From Zoogloea sp. (GTDB lineage: Bacteria > Pseudomonadota > Gammaproteobacteria > Burkholderiales > Rhodocyclaceae), in contig WBTZ01000019.1 in NCBI GenBank assembly GCA_009026175.1, positions 1-47,705 on the forward strand: a stretch of DNA of 47,705 bases, written 5' to 3'. Numbering within the stretch: position 1 is the first letter of the stretch; each line of letters begins with the position of its first letter. Shown one piece after another: positions 10,087 through 20,339 of this stretch. The notes under the pieces are model-generated. The model searched no databases, was not told the origin of the DNA, and saw only the letters and a program-made list of their open reading frames with translations. The position numbers and the translations under genes are program-made.

Positions 10087-11301
10087 ATGGACAAGAAATC
10101 ATTCCTGAAGGCCGGACACACACCGACCCTTCTCGCCGCCTTCCTCTACTTCGACCTCGCCTTCATGGTGTGGGTGCTGCTGGGCCCCCTGGGCGTGCAG
10201 ATCGCCTCTGACCTGGGCCTGACCCACGCCCAGAAGGGCCTGATGGTGGCCACGCCGGTCCTCGCCGGCGCCCTGCTGCGCATGGTGATGGGTGTGCTGG
10301 TGGATCACCTCAAGCCGAAGATGGCCGGCGCCATCGGCCAGGTCATCGTGATCGCCGCCCTGGCTGTGGCCTGGAAGTTCGGCATCCACAGCTACGAACA
10401 AGTGCTGATCCTCGGTCTCTTCCTCGGCGTGGCCGGCGCGTCCTTCGCCGTCGCCCTGCCCCTGGCCTCCCGCTGGTATCCGCCGGAGCACCAGGGCACC
10501 GCCCTGGGCATCGCCGGCGCCGGCAACTCCGGCACCGCACTGGCTGCCCTGTTCGGCCCGGGCCTGGCCGCCGCCTTCGGATGGACCAACGTCTTCGGTC
10601 TGGCGCTGATTCCGCTGTCCATCGTCTTCGTGGTGTACCTGGTGCTCGCCAAGGACGCCCCCGAGTGCCCGCCGGCCAAGTCCCTGGCCGAGTACATGAA
10701 GGTGCTCAAGGACAAGGACTCCTGGTGGTTCATGTTCTTCTACTCGGTGACCTTCGGCGGCTTCGTCGGCCTGGCCTCGTCCCTGACCATCTACTTCAAC
10801 ACCCAGTACGGGCTGGACCCGAAGATGGCCGGCTTCTTCACCGCCGCCTGCGTCTTCGCCGGCAGCCTGGTGCGCCCCATCGGCGGCAACGTGGCTGACC
10901 GCATCGGCGGCATCAAGAGCCTCACCGTCATGTATGTGCTGGCAGCGATCTTCCTGTCCATCGTCAGCTTCGGCCTGCCCGAGGCCTGGATGGCCCTGGC
11001 CGTCTTCGTCTGCGCGATGCTGTCCCTGGGCATGGGCAACGGCGCGGTGTTCCAGCTGGTGCCCCAGCGCTTCCGCAAAGAGATCGGCGTGATGACCGGC
11101 CTGGTCGGCATGGCCGGTGGCGTGGGCGGCTTCTACCTGGCCTCCAGCCTCGGCTACAGCAAGCAGGTCACCGGCAGCTACCAGGCCGGCTTCCTGATCT
11201 TCGCCGCCCTGGCGGTTGCCGCGCTGGCCGGCCTCACCGCCGTCAAGAGCCGCTGGCGCACCACCTGGGGTGCCCCGCACCTCACCAGCGCCAAGATCTG
11301 A
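10087..11301 (+). CDS. narK: Nitrate/nitrite transporter of the NarK/NasA (NNP) family
   Basis: A 404-residue major-facilitator protein with about 12 membrane segments. NNP features are visible: Arg in GALLRMVMG of helix 2, the glycine-rich GNSGTALAALFGPG signature, and the second conserved Arg in GSLVRPIGG. ATG 10087 fits the family start (MDKKSFLKAGH). Its position after nirBD and before the PP2C/kinase fusion matches the nasA region of Pseudomonas (PA1780-PA1783 genes). It should import nitrate or nitrite for assimilation; which anion is preferred cannot be told from sequence. Confidence 0.92.
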   Translation: MDKKSFLKAGHTPTLLAAFLYFDLAFMVWVLLGPLGVQIASDLGLTHAQKGLMVATPVLAGALLRMVMGVLVDHLKPKMAGAIGQVIVIAALAVAWKFGIHSYEQVLILGLFLGVAGASFAVALPLASRWYPPEHQGTALGIAGAGNSGTALAALFGPGLAAAFGWTNVFGLALIPLSIVFVVYLVLAKDAPECPPAKSLAEYMKVLKDKDSWWFMFFYSVTFGGFVGLASSLTIYFNTQYGLDPKMAGFFTAACVFAGSLVRPIGGNVADRIGGIKSLTVMYVLAAIFLSIVSFGLPEAWMALAVFVCAMLSLGMGNGAVFQLVPQRFRKEIGVMTGLVGMAGGVGGFYLASSLGYSKQVTGSYQAGFLIFAALAVAALAGLTAVKSRWRTTWGAPHLTSAKI

Positions 11302-11326
11302 TGAGTTGAAGAGGGGGAGAGAAGGT

Positions 11327-11420
11327 CTGCCGCGCGGCCCGGGGCCTGCGGCTCTCAGGGTTGGCACTCGCCTGACCGTGCTCCCTGGCGGTCAGGCCCG
11401 CAGGCCCGGACGCGCGGCAG
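11327..11420 (+). repeat. Nested long inverted repeat between narK and the PP2C/kinase gene
   Basis: Outer arms of 23-25 bases (11327-11351 and 11398-11420, beginning CTGCCGCGCG and ending CGCGCGGCAG) match except for one mismatch and a 2-base length difference. Inside lies a perfect 9-bp hairpin, GCCTGACCG (11370-11378) and CGGTCAGGC (11389-11397). No T tract follows. It fills most of the 198-base gap and could form a cruciform or a very stable RNA. Confidence 0.7.
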
Positions 11421-11499
11421 CACCATCCATCCTGCCTCCCCCCTGCAGTTCCTTCCCGTTCCGCGGCATACTGCCGCGTCGCCTCGAGTGGCCCCGCCC

Positions 11500-13203
11500 A
11501 TGACTCCCTCCCTGCAGGCCCGCCTCGGCTACGCCTCCCTCACCGGCCCCCGGCCCCGCAACGAAGACTTCTGCGGCGCCGTCACGCCCGAAGGCAGCGA
11601 GCTGGAAGCCAAGGGCATCCTCGCCGTGGTGGCCGACGGGGTGGGCGGCCACGCCAACGGGCGCGAGGCCTCCGAATACACCGTCCGCGGCCTGCTCTCC
11701 GACTACTACGCCACCCCCGACACCTGGGCGGTGAACAAGTCCCTGGACACCGTCCTGGCCGCCCTCAACCGCTGGCTGCTGTCCCTGGCGAGCCGCACGC
11801 GGGAGAGCGCCGGCATGGCCACCACCCTGTCGGCCGTGGTCCTGCGCGGGCGCCGCTTCTACCTCGCCCACGTGGGCGACTCACGCATCTACCGCCTGCG
11901 CGGCGGCCGCCTGGAGCAGCTGACCACCGACCACGTGTGGGAACACCCCGAGCTCAACAACGTACTGTCCCGGGCGGTCGGCCTGGATGCCCATCTGTCG
12001 GTGGATTACGCCGACGGCGAACTGGAGGCCGGGGACGTCTTCGCCCTGATGAGCGACGGCGTCTGGGGCCAGCTCGGCGAGCGTCGCATCGGCGACATCC
12101 TGAAAGCCGAAAAAGACCCCCAGGACGCCGCCGCCCGCCTCGCCATGGGCGCGGAAGACGGCGGCAGCCAGGACAACTGCACCGCGCTGGTCCTGCGCGT
12201 GGACAGCCTGCCCCCCGACCGCCTGCGGGACAACATCTCACGCCTGCGCCACCTGCCCCTGCCCCCGCGCCTGCACCCCGGCCAGCAGCTCGACGGCCTC
12301 AGCGTGGAGGCGGTACTGCACGAATCCATTGCCACCCTGCTCTACCGGGTGCGTGACGCCCAGGGCCGCCTGCGGGTCCTGAAGACCCTGCGCCCGGAAC
12401 ACGACGACGCAGAAGCCTCTGCCGCGCTGGCCCACGAAGAGTGGCTGGCCCGGCGGGTCAACGACACCTGGTTTCCCCAGGTGATCCCCCACCCGGAACG
12501 CAGCCACCTCTATTACCTGATGAGCTGGCACGAGGGCGCCACCCTCAAGGCCCGCCTCGACACCGACCACCGCTTCGGCAGCGGCGAGACCGTCGAACTG
12601 GGCGAGCGCATCCTCAAGGGGCTGGCCGCCCTGCACCGCCTGTCCATCGTCCATCGCGACATCAAGCCCGACAACCTGCACCTGGACCAGGAAGGCCGCC
12701 TGCGCATCCTCGACCTCGGCGTGGCCGCCTCCGACGGCGAACGGGACGGCCAGAAGTTCGAAGAGATCAACAATCCGGGCACCCCCAGCTACATGGCCCC
12801 GGAGCTGTTCGGCCCCCGTCCGGCCGCCGCCAACGAGCAGACCGACCTCTACGCGGTGGGGGTGACCCTGTACCAGCTTCTGACCCGCAAATACCCCTAC
12901 GGCGAGATCGAGCCCTTCCAGACCCCCCGCTTCGGCGACCCGGTGCCGCCCACCCGCTTCCGCCCCGACATCCCGGACTGGCTGGAAGCCGTGCTGCTCA
13001 AGGCGGTGGCGCGGGAACCCAAGTCCCGCTTCGAGACCGCCGAGGAGTTCCTGCTGGCCCTCGAACGGGGTGCCCGCCGCCCCCTCAGCGTGCCGCGCAA
13101 GTCCCCCCTGCTGCAGCGCGACCCGCAGCTCGGGCTCAAGCTGCTGGCCGCCGTGTCGCTGGTCCTCAACATCTTCCTGCTGTTCCTGCTGGTGGCCCGC
13201 TGA
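11500..13203 (+). CDS. Fused PP2C protein phosphatase and Ser/Thr protein kinase, C-terminally anchored
   Basis: A 567-residue fusion. Residues 1-240 form a PP2C phosphatase with its metal-binding set intact ([36 protein letters not shown]). Residues 270-530 form a eukaryotic-type kinase with Lys in RVLKTLRP, the catalytic loop [11 protein letters not shown] in place of DFG, and an APE-type motif (YMAPELF). No glycine-rich loop is evident. A single hydrophobic helix at the C terminus anchors it, kinase side in the cytoplasm. A like fusion (PA1782) sits between nirB and nasA in Pseudomonas aeruginosa, so a role in nitrate/nitrite assimilation is likely; its substrate is unknown. ATG 11500 is preferred over GTG 11488. 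Confidence 0.9.
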   Translation: MTPSLQARLGYASLTGPRPRNEDFCGAVTPEGSELEAKGILAVVADGVGGHANGREASEYTVRGLLSDYYATPDTWAVNKSLDTVLAALNRWLLSLASRTRESAGMATTLSAVVLRGRRFYLAHVGDSRIYRLRGGRLEQLTTDHVWEHPELNNVLSRAVGLDAHLSVDYADGELEAGDVFALMSDGVWGQLGERRIGDILKAEKDPQDAAARLAMGAEDGGSQDNCTALVLRVDSLPPDRLRDNISRLRHLPLPPRLHPGQQLDGLSVEAVLHESIATLLYRVRDAQGRLRVLKTLRPEHDDAEASAALAHEEWLARRVNDTWFPQVIPHPERSHLYYLMSWHEGATLKARLDTDHRFGSGETVELGERILKGLAALHRLSIVHRDIKPDNLHLDQEGRLRILDLGVAASDGERDGQKFEEINNPGTPSYMAPELFGPRPAAANEQTDLYAVGVTLYQLLTRKYPYGEIEPFQTPRFGDPVPPTRFRPDIPDWLEAVLLKAVAREPKSRFETAEEFLLALERGARRPLSVPRKSPLLQRDPQLGLKLLAAVSLVLNIFLLFLLVAR

Positions 13204-13304
13204 ATGGCCGATCCGAGGCCGTCCCCGGTGAATTTTGCGTGACATGCCCGGCAAGCCCCTCGCTGGCGCTAAAATCGAGGGTTTCGAACACAAGGAACAC
13301 TGCC

Positions 13305-14498
13305 ATGCAATACGGCGAATTCGACGCCAACGCCCTGATGCACATCACCAACCGGCCCGAAATCGTCTTTGAGCGCGGTGAAGGCTCCTGGCTGTACGAC
13401 AACAAGGGCAAGGCCTACCTGGACTTCGTGCAGGGCTGGGCGGTGAACTGTCTCGGCCACTGCCCCGCCGAGATCGTCGAAGCGGTGCAGCAGCAGGCCC
13501 ACAAGCTGATCAACCCGAGCCCGGCCTTCTACAACGGCCCGATGATCGAGCTGGCCGACCTGCTGACCCGCCATTCCGTCTTCGACCGGGTCTTCTTCGC
13601 CAACACCGGCGCCGAAGCCAACGAAGGCGCGATCAAGCTCGCCCGCAAGTGGGGCCGTGTCCACAAGGACGGCGCCTACGAGATCATCACCTTCGACCAC
13701 AGCTTCCACGGCCGTACCCTGGCCACCATGTCGGCCTCCGGCAAGGCCGGCTGGGACACCATTTTTGCGCCCCAGGTCCCGGGTTTCCCCAAGGCCAACC
13801 TGAACGACATCGACTCGGTGAAGGCCCTGATCGGCCCCAAGACGGTGGCCGTGATGCTCGAGCCGGTGCAGGGCGAGGGCGGCGTGATCCCCGCCGAACC
13901 CGACTTCATGCAGGCCCTGCGCGCCCTCACCCGTGAGCACGGCATCCTGCTGATCGTCGACGAGGTGCAGACCGGCATGGGCCGCACCGGCCGCCTGTTC
14001 GCCTATGAACACTCCGGCATCGAGCCCGACATCATGACCCTGGGCAAGGGCATCGGTGGCGGTGTGCCCCTCTCCGCCCTACTGGCCCGCGAGGAGGTGT
14101 GCTGCTTCGTGCCCGGCGACCAGGGGGGCACCTACAACGGCAACCCGCTGATGACCGCCGTCGGCCTCGCCGTGCTGCGCCGCCTGATCGCCCCCGGCTT
14201 CCTGGACAGCGTCGAAGAGAAAGGCCGCTACCTGGCCGCCGCCCTCGACAAGCTGATCATCCAGCACCGCCTGGTCGGCGAGCGGGGCAACGGCCTGCTG
14301 CGCGCCCTGATCCTCGACGACGAACGCGGCCCGGCCCTGGTCAAGGCGGCCCTGGAACACAGCCCCACCGGCCTGCTGCTCAACTCGCCGCGCCCCAACC
14401 TGCTGCGCTTCATGCCGTCGCTGACCGTCACCACCGAGGAGATCGACCAGATGGTCAGCCTCCTCGACCGCCTGCTGCGCGACGTTCCGCGCGCCTGA
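13305..14498 (+). CDS. argD: Acetylornithine aminotransferase
   Basis: A 397-residue class III PLP aminotransferase making N-acetylornithine in arginine synthesis. The cofactor lysine lies in [26 protein letters not shown] binds PLP phosphate, and [12 protein letters not shown] is the class III signature. Length and neighbourless position fit ArgD, although succinylornithine or other omega-transaminase activity is common in this family. A TAAAAT element at 13270-13275 may be its -10, with no clear -35. An intrinsic terminator follows. Confidence 0.9.
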   Translation: MQYGEFDANALMHITNRPEIVFERGEGSWLYDNKGKAYLDFVQGWAVNCLGHCPAEIVEAVQQQAHKLINPSPAFYNGPMIELADLLTRHSVFDRVFFANTGAEANEGAIKLARKWGRVHKDGAYEIITFDHSFHGRTLATMSASGKAGWDTIFAPQVPGFPKANLNDIDSVKALIGPKTVAVMLEPVQGEGGVIPAEPDFMQALRALTREHGILLIVDEVQTGMGRTGRLFAYEHSGIEPDIMTLGKGIGGGVPLSALLAREEVCCFVPGDQGGTYNGNPLMTAVGLAVLRRLIAPGFLDSVEEKGRYLAAALDKLIIQHRLVGERGNGLLRALILDDERGPALVKAALEHSPTGLLLNSPRPNLLRFMPSLTVTTEEIDQMVSLLDRLLRDVPRA

Positions 14499-14536
14499 AC
14501 CGGCGGCCGGCACGCCCGGCCTTTGGATGAACGGAG

Positions 14537-14561
14537 AACCCGCCTTACAATAGCGGGTTTT
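14537..14561 (+). terminator. Rho-independent terminator of argD
   Basis: Perfect 7-bp arms AACCCGC and GCGGGTT with a 9-nt loop end in TTTT, 38 bases after the argD stop. Confidence 0.75.
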
Positions 14562-14580
14562 CCGGCGCATCCCGCCGGAA
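14560..14580 (+). other. Hairpin immediately upstream of ychF
   Basis: Perfect 8-bp arms TTCCGGCG and CGCCGGAA with a 5-nt loop start in the T run of the argD terminator and end 24 bases before the ychF ATG. It could be a 5'-leader structure or part of a double terminator. Confidence 0.35.
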
Positions 14581-14604
14581 GCTACTGAACATCAAAGGAA
14601 TTCC

Positions 14605-15696
14605 ATGGCTCTCCAATGCGGCATCGTCGGCCTGCCCAACGTCGGCAAATCGACCCTCTTCAATGCCCTCACCAAGGCCGGCATCGCCGCCGAGAACTAC
14701 CCCTTCTGTACCATCGAGCCCAACGTCGGCATCGTCGAAGTGCCCGACCCCCGCCTCGACGCCCTCTCCGAGATCGTCAAGCCGCAGAAGATCCAGCCCG
14801 CGATCGTCGAGTTCGTGGACATCGCTGGCCTGGTGGCCGGCGCCTCCAAGGGTGAAGGCCTGGGCAACCAGTTCCTGGCCAACATCCGCGAAACCGACGC
14901 CATCGTCAACGTGGTGCGCTGCTTCGAGGACGAGAACGTCATCCACGTGAATGGCAAGGTCGACCCCCTCGCCGACATCGAGACCATCGTCACCGAACTC
15001 GCCCTGGCCGACATGGCCGCCGTCGAGAAGGCCATCCACCGCGAGAACAAGAAGGGCCGCTCCGGCGACAAGGACGCCCAGAAGCTCGTCGCCATCCTCG
15101 AAAAGCTGCTGCCCCACCTCAATGAGGGCCAGCCGGCACGCACCATGAAGCTCAGCGACGATGAGAAGCTGATCCTCAAGCCCCTGTGCCTGATGACCCT
15201 CAAGCCCGCCATGTACGTGGGCAACGTCACCGAGGACGGCTTCGAAAACAACCCCTACCTCGACCGCCTGCGCGAGCACGCCGCCAAGGAAGGCGCCCCG
15301 GTCGTCGCCCTGTGCGCCAAGATCGAAGCCGAACTGGCCGACCTCGACGAAGAGGACAAGCTCGCCTTCCTGGCCGACCTGGGCCTCGAAGAACCCGGCC
15401 TCAACCGCCTGATCCGCGCCGGCTACCAGCTCCTCGGCCTGCAGACCTACTTCACCGCCGGCGTCAAGGAAGTCCGCGCCTGGACCATCCACGTCGGCGA
15501 CACCGCCCCCCAGGCGGCCGGCGTGATCCACACCGACTTCGAGCGCGGCTTCATCCGCGCCCAGACCATCGCCTTTGATGACTTCATCAAGTACAAGGGC
15601 GAAGCCGGCGCCAAGGAAGCCGGCAAGATGCGCTCCGAAGGCAAGGAATACGTGGTCAAGGATGGCGACGTGCTGAACTTCCTGTTCAACGTCTGA
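14605..15696 (+). CDS. ychF: Redox-regulated ribosome-binding ATPase YchF
   Basis: A 363-residue Obg-family P-loop protein that prefers ATP and binds ribosomes. GLPNVGKST is the Walker A motif; [19 protein letters not shown] covers G3 and the conserved YchF stretch. A coiled-coil insert follows (about 130-200), and the C-terminal TGS domain ends with [15 protein letters not shown]. The length is exactly typical. ATG is preceded by AAAGGAA. A strong terminator follows and separates it from the convergent photolyase operon. Confidence 0.97.
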   Translation: MALQCGIVGLPNVGKSTLFNALTKAGIAAENYPFCTIEPNVGIVEVPDPRLDALSEIVKPQKIQPAIVEFVDIAGLVAGASKGEGLGNQFLANIRETDAIVNVVRCFEDENVIHVNGKVDPLADIETIVTELALADMAAVEKAIHRENKKGRSGDKDAQKLVAILEKLLPHLNEGQPARTMKLSDDEKLILKPLCLMTLKPAMYVGNVTEDGFENNPYLDRLREHAAKEGAPVVALCAKIEAELADLDEEDKLAFLADLGLEEPGLNRLIRAGYQLLGLQTYFTAGVKEVRAWTIHVGDTAPQAAGVIHTDFERGFIRAQTIAFDDFIKYKGEAGAKEAGKMRSEGKEYVVKDGDVLNFLFNV

Positions 15697-15723
15697 CACC
15701 CGGCCGCGCCCGGCCCGCGACAG

Positions 15724-15750
15724 AAAAGCCCCGTGCAGACGGGGCTTTTT
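15724..15750 (+). terminator. Rho-independent terminator of ychF, bidirectional
   Basis: AAAAGCCCCGT pairs with ACGGGGCTTTT, leaving a 4-base loop, and ends in five T. The A run at the left makes it usable on the minus strand too, where the photolyase operon ends at 15773. Confidence 0.85.
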
Positions 15751-15772
15751 CACGTCCGGCGGGCCTTGCCCG

Positions 15773-17323
15773 TCAAAGCGTCTCCAGGCGCGCCCGCATG
15801 CCCTCCGCCTGCGCCTGCAGCGCATCCCGCTCGGGCGGCGGCATCTTGTTCAGCTGCCGGTACACCAATCCCAGGCGGGGATTGCCCCCCAGCAGTGGCT
15901 CATGGCGGGCGAAGAAATCCCAGTACAGGGCATTGAAGGGGCAGGCGCTGCCGCCAATCCTCTGCCTGTGGTCGTAGCGGCAGCCCTGGCAGTAGTCGCT
16001 CATGCGGCGGATGTAGGCGGCGCTGCTGACGTAGGGCTTGGTGGCGATGATTCCGCCGTCGGCCCACTGGCTCATGCCCAGGGTGTTGGGCAGCTCGACC
16101 CACTCGAAGGCGTCGATGTAGACGCCCAGATACCAGCGGTGCAGCGCCTGCGGGTCCAGCCCCGCGAGCAGCGCGAAATTGCCGATCACCATGAGGCGCT
16201 GGATGTGGTGGGCATGTGCCGTGCGCAATGACTGGCCGATCGCCAGCTGCATGCAGCGCATGCGCGTGTCGCCACTCCAGAACCAGTGCGGCAGGGGCAG
16301 GTGGTGGCCGAGCGCATTGCGCTCGTCGTAGCCAGGCATGTGCGCCCAGTAGATGCCCCGCACATACTCGCGCCAGCCCATGATCTGCCGCACGAAGCCC
16401 TCCACCGCCGCCAGCGGGGCGTGGCCGCTGCGGTAAGCCGCCTCGGCCCGCCGCACCACCTCGAGGGGGTGGAGCATCTTCACGTTGAGCGCAAACGACA
16501 GCAAGGAGTGGAACAGCCGCGGGCTGGTGCTGCTCATGGCATCTTCAAAGTCGCCGAAGTGCGGCAGCGCGGTCTGGACGAAGGTTTCCAGGCAGGCCAG
16601 CGCCTCGCTGCGGTTCACCGGCCAGCGCATCGCCCCGGCCTGGGCATCGCCGAAGCTGCCGACCCCGCAGCGGGCAAGCATCGCCCACAGCCCGCGGTGG
16701 TCATGCACGGGGCGCGCATCCAGCGGCTCCGCCGGCGTACCCGGCCAGGGCTTGCGGTTGTCGTGATCGAAGTTCCACTGCCCGCCTTCGGGCTTGCCCC
16801 GGGCATCCATCAGCAGGCCGAAGCGGCGGCGCATGTGGCGGTAGAAATGTTCCATCAGCCATTGCTTGCGGCCCGCGAACAGCTCGGCCATCTCGTGCCG
16901 GGCGGTCAGGAAGTGCTCGCTGTCCGCTTCAGCGATGGTCAATTGCTGCAGCTCCGCCCAGCTGCGCAGCTGCTGATCCAGCCGCCATTCGTCCGGCGAC
17001 TGCCACTCCAGGCGGCGGGCGGCATAGTGTTGCGCCAGCGCGGCGAGGTTCTCCGTGATGGATTGCCGGTTGCTCGGATCGTCCAGCGCCACGTAGCGCA
17101 CCCGGTGGCCCGCGTCGCGCAGCTGACGGGCGAACTCGCGCATGGCGGCAAAGATGGCGATGATCTTCTGGGCATGGTGGAGGACGTAGTCGGTCTCCTG
17201 GCGCACCTCCATGAGCACATGCACAACCTGCGGATCCACGGCCTGAAACCAGGAGTGCCCGGAATTCAGCTGATCCCCCAGGATCAGGCGCAGGGTGTGA
17301 GCCCCCGTGTGAGCCCTCGTCAC
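15773..17323 (-). CDS. Prokaryotic (6-4) photolyase / FeS-BCP cryptochrome
   Basis: A 516-residue flavoprotein of the iron-sulfur bacterial cryptochrome/photolyase group (Agrobacterium PhrB type), expected to repair (6-4) photoproducts with light. It opens with LRLILGDQLN, the group's antenna-domain start. Four candidate [4Fe-4S] cysteines are visible: one in TRMRCMQ, two in YCQGC and one in SACPF. HAHHIQRLM carries the conserved active-site His pair. GTG 17323 is chosen over GTG 17335 because it overlaps the upstream stop (GTGA) and has GGAG 7 bases before it. Last gene of the operon. Confidence 0.85.
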   Translation of the reverse strand: MTRAHTGAHTLRLILGDQLNSGHSWFQAVDPQVVHVLMEVRQETDYVLHHAQKIIAIFAAMREFARQLRDAGHRVRYVALDDPSNRQSITENLAALAQHYAARRLEWQSPDEWRLDQQLRSWAELQQLTIAEADSEHFLTARHEMAELFAGRKQWLMEHFYRHMRRRFGLLMDARGKPEGGQWNFDHDNRKPWPGTPAEPLDARPVHDHRGLWAMLARCGVGSFGDAQAGAMRWPVNRSEALACLETFVQTALPHFGDFEDAMSSTSPRLFHSLLSFALNVKMLHPLEVVRRAEAAYRSGHAPLAAVEGFVRQIMGWREYVRGIYWAHMPGYDERNALGHHLPLPHWFWSGDTRMRCMQLAIGQSLRTAHAHHIQRLMVIGNFALLAGLDPQALHRWYLGVYIDAFEWVELPNTLGMSQWADGGIIATKPYVSSAAYIRRMSDYCQGCRYDHRQRIGGSACPFNALYWDFFARHEPLLGGNPRLGLVYRQLNKMPPPERDALQAQAEGMRARLETL

Positions 17324-18621
17324 GCCGCGCTCCACAGGCGCCGATAGGCACCGTCCGGATCATGCTCGGCCGCCTGCCTGGCCACATTGAAGCGGCGCCC
17401 GCCCCGGGGATCCGTGCCGCGCCCCGCGATGTACAGCCAGTTGCCCTGATTGCTATACACGTCGTAATCCACCAGGCAGGCCTCGAACCAGGCCGCCCCG
17501 GCCCGCCAGTCACCGCCAAGCTCATGCAGCAGATAGCTGGCCACCACCTGACGCAGCCGGTTGCTCAGGTAGCCGGTGCTCTGCAGTTCCCGCATCGCGG
17601 CGTCGATGAGGGGCTCGCCGGTGGCGGCCCGGCGCCAGCGTTCAAACCCCGCCGCGCTGTGCGGTGGAATGAGGTGCTGACCCAGCCCGCGTGCCCGGTA
17701 GCGCAGGCGGCCCTGCTGCAGGTGGAGGAACCGGAAGTAATCACGCCACAGCAGCTCGAACCACAGCCAGTAGCTGCCCTCCGTCACCCCATGCGCCGCC
17801 TCGTAACGCCGCAGCCCGGCCAGGGCCTGCCTCGCCGACAGCGCCCCGGTGGCCAGCCAGGGGGACCACTTGCTGGAGTAGCCGGGGCCGCTCAGGCCAT
17901 TGCGCGTCTGCTTGTAGCTGTCGGGCAGGCGGCGGGCCAGGTAGCGGGCAAGATGCGCCAGCCCCGCGGATTCACCACCGCTGAAGCCCCCCGGCCCAGG
18001 CGGGATCGATGAGCGCGGATCTGCGGCTGGCGGCGCCACGACCAGCCGCGCCAGGCCGGTACGCAGTGACGAAGGAATATCGACGCCAGGCGGCCAGGGC
18101 GGCAGCGTCGACGGGGCCGGCAAGGGCTCGGGAGGGTGTAGCTGCGCCCGCTCCACGGCCTGCCGGAAGGCCGTAAACGTGGCGGGCAGGGCATGCGCTG
18201 GCCAGGGCAGCCGGGCCGGATCGAGCAGGCTGCTGTGCCAGATGGTGCGCACCGACAATCCGGTGGCGCGCAGGGCCTCCACTTCGGCCTGCTCCTCCGG
18301 TGCGGCGATGTCCTCGCAGACGACCGTGCCGGCGCCCACGGCGGCGGCCAGCCTGGGCAGCGTGACGGCGGCAGGCCCCGGGCACACCAGCAGCGGACAG
18401 CCCAGCCGCTCGAGTTGCCCGCCCAGGTCAAGCAAGGCCTCCGCCAGCCAGGCCCGGCGATGCGGCCCGACACGGGTGAATCCCCAGCGGCTCGTTTCCT
18501 CCAGATCCGGGAGGCAGAACACCGGCAGCAGGTGCCGTGTACCTCCGGCGCAGGCCGCCTGCAGCGCGGGCTGATCATGCAGCCGCAGGTCATTGCGGAA
18601 CCAGAACAGCACCGGACTCAT
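17320..18621 (-). CDS. DASH-family cryptochrome/photolyase
   Basis: A 433-residue photolyase-fold protein. It starts [17 protein letters not shown] (antenna domain). The FAD domain has [10 protein letters not shown] and [17 protein letters not shown], and near the C terminus come [16 protein letters not shown] and [14 protein letters not shown], all hallmarks of the DASH class. DASH proteins repair CPDs in single-stranded or looped DNA. ATG 18621 overlaps the DUF2256 stop (ATGA), and the gene's own stop overlaps the next start, so the three are translationally coupled. Confidence 0.9.
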   Translation of the reverse strand: MSPVLFWFRNDLRLHDQPALQAACAGGTRHLLPVFCLPDLEETSRWGFTRVGPHRRAWLAEALLDLGGQLERLGCPLLVCPGPAAVTLPRLAAAVGAGTVVCEDIAAPEEQAEVEALRATGLSVRTIWHSSLLDPARLPWPAHALPATFTAFRQAVERAQLHPPEPLPAPSTLPPWPPGVDIPSSLRTGLARLVVAPPAADPRSSIPPGPGGFSGGESAGLAHLARYLARRLPDSYKQTRNGLSGPGYSSKWSPWLATGALSARQALAGLRRYEAAHGVTEGSYWLWFELLWRDYFRFLHLQQGRLRYRARGLGQHLIPPHSAAGFERWRRAATGEPLIDAAMRELQSTGYLSNRLRQVVASYLLHELGGDWRAGAAWFEACLVDYDVYSNQGNWLYIAGRGTDPRGGRRFNVARQAAEHDPDGAYRRLWSAA

Positions 18622-18779
18622 GCGTTCTCTCCGGCGCCCGGGCTGCGCCGGTGGGCCTGCCGACAGCGCTCGGAGCAGAATTTCACGTCGGCCCAGTCCC
18701 GCGCCCATTTCTTGCGCCAGGCAAACGGCAGGCTGCAGTGCAGGCACTGCTTGTGGGGCAAGTGTGGCTTTTTGTGCAT
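18618..18779 (-). CDS. DUF2256 zinc-ribbon-like small protein
   Basis: A 53-residue protein with two cysteine pairs (QCLHC at 11-15 and FCSERC at 34-39) around the conserved core [11 protein letters not shown]. This is the DUF2256 family, often found beside photolyase and cryptochrome genes and functionally uncharacterised. It starts 3 bases after the upstream photolyase stop and overlaps the DASH gene by 4 bases. The cysteine spacing suggests a single metal site. Confidence 0.85.
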   Translation of the reverse strand: MHKKPHLPHKQCLHCSLPFAWRKKWARDWADVKFCSERCRQAHRRSPGAGENA

Positions 18780-18782
18780 GGT

Positions 18783-20330
18783 TCAGAAATCCAGGCTCTG
18801 CTGCCGGGGATCGGACGCAGGCGGCCGTTGCCGCGGGTTACGCCCCAGGCGCGAGCCATGCTTGTCCACGATCGCTGCCTTGGCGGCCCGCACTTCCGCC
18901 CGGGCCCGCAGGGCGTGGACGCGGGCCCGGGCCTCGCGGGTCGCCGCTTCCAGGTCCACCAGGGGCCCGGCAATCTCCCGCCCGACGTACACGCCGCAGC
19001 GCGCCTGCACATCCACCGGCATGCGCCAGGGCTGGAGCAGCCAGGCATCAGGCACCTTGCGCAGGGCGGGCAGCCAGCGGCGCACGAAGCGGCCCTGGGG
19101 GTCGTGATCCTGCGCCTGCTTGATCGGGTTGTAGACGCGCGTCGTGTTGATGCCCGTGGTGCCCGCCTGCATCTGCATCTGGCTCCAGTGGATGCCGGGC
19201 TCGTAGTCCAGGAACTGCCGCGCCAGCCACAGGCCCACCGGGCGCCAATGCAGCCACAGCGGATAGGCCGCCACGGAGACCAGCATCGCGCGCATCCGGA
19301 AGTTGATCCACCCCGTCTCGCGCAGCATGGCCACGCAGGCATCGACCATGGGCCAGCCTGTCCGCCCGGCCACCAGCGCGGCAAAGCGGGCATCGTTCCA
19401 CTCGTTCTCGCGCAGCCCGTCGTAGCCCCGGTGCAGGTTCTGGAACTCCAGCCCAGGTTCGGATTCGAGCTTCTGGATGAAGTGGCAGTGCCAGTGCAGG
19501 CGGCTCATGAAGGCGGTCAAGCCCTGACGCTGCCAGGCCGAGGCCGGATCCAGGCAGGTGCCGAGCTGCTGGAGGCGCAGTTCCGTGGCCTGGACCACCT
19601 CGCGCATGCTCAGACACCCCAGGGCCAGGTAGGGCGAGAGCCGTGAGCAGGCCGTGGGAGCCTTGAGCGGGGATGAGATACCGCCCCGGTAGTGACGGCT
19701 GCCTGCCTCCAGGAAATCCTGCAAGGCCTGCCAGCCCGGGCTGCGCCCGCCACGCTGGCGCAGGGGCGGATCCCCACCGTCCGCCAGCCCCAGCGCCTCC
19801 GCGGCGGGCCAGGCCCCTGCGGGCCAAGGCCAGGCGCGGTCCTGCACACTCCCCGGGGCGGGCGCCGGCAGGCACGGGGCACTCATATGGGCCTGCCAGC
19901 GCGCATTCCAGTGGTCGCGCGACGCCAGACGCCGCACCACACCGTGCTGGGGCCATTCCCGCCAGTCCACGCCGTGCCGGCGGCACCAGGCGGCGACGGC
20001 CTGGTCGCGCGCATAGGTATGGCCGTTACCCGTCTCCTCATGCGACAACAGCGCATCGAAGGGCGCCGCCGCATGCAACTGCGCCAGCACCTGGGGCAGC
20101 TCACCTACGGCGAGGCGCAGCGTCGCGCCACAGCGGCGCAGCTGCCGCGCCAGGTCACGCAGGCTCTCCTCGAGAAAGAGATAATGCTGGAGGGCCTGGT
20201 CCGGCTGCGCCCACAGGCTCGGCTCCACGACGTACAGGCACAGCACGGGGCCACGACGGGCGGCCTCGTACAGGGGCGCATGGTCATGCACCCGCAGGTC
20301 GCGCTTGAACCAGACGACGGAGTAGCCCAT
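18783..20330 (-). CDS. Third photolyase/cryptochrome-family flavoprotein
   Basis: A 515-residue photolyase-fold protein. Its N terminus is MGYSVVWFKRDLRVHDH (antenna domain). The FAD-binding half contains TGWPMVDACVAMLRETGWINFRMRAM, split here as TGWPMVDACVAMLRETGW then INFRMRAM, and INTTRVYNPIKQAQDHDP. It belongs with bacterial FAD-binding photolyase-like proteins distinct from the DASH and (6-4) types next to it. Whether it repairs CPDs or acts as a photoreceptor cannot be decided from sequence. About 80 basic residues extend past the usual C terminus. It lies 9 bases after the lipocalin gene. Confidence 0.8.
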   Translation of the reverse strand: MGYSVVWFKRDLRVHDHAPLYEAARRGPVLCLYVVEPSLWAQPDQALQHYLFLEESLRDLARQLRRCGATLRLAVGELPQVLAQLHAAAPFDALLSHEETGNGHTYARDQAVAAWCRRHGVDWREWPQHGVVRRLASRDHWNARWQAHMSAPCLPAPAPGSVQDRAWPWPAGAWPAAEALGLADGGDPPLRQRGGRSPGWQALQDFLEAGSRHYRGGISSPLKAPTACSRLSPYLALGCLSMREVVQATELRLQQLGTCLDPASAWQRQGLTAFMSRLHWHCHFIQKLESEPGLEFQNLHRGYDGLRENEWNDARFAALVAGRTGWPMVDACVAMLRETGWINFRMRAMLVSVAAYPLWLHWRPVGLWLARQFLDYEPGIHWSQMQMQAGTTGINTTRVYNPIKQAQDHDPQGRFVRRWLPALRKVPDAWLLQPWRMPVDVQARCGVYVGREIAGPLVDLEAATREARARVHALRARAEVRAAKAAIVDKHGSRLGRNPRQRPPASDPRQQSLDF

Positions 20331-20339
20331 GGCACAGGC

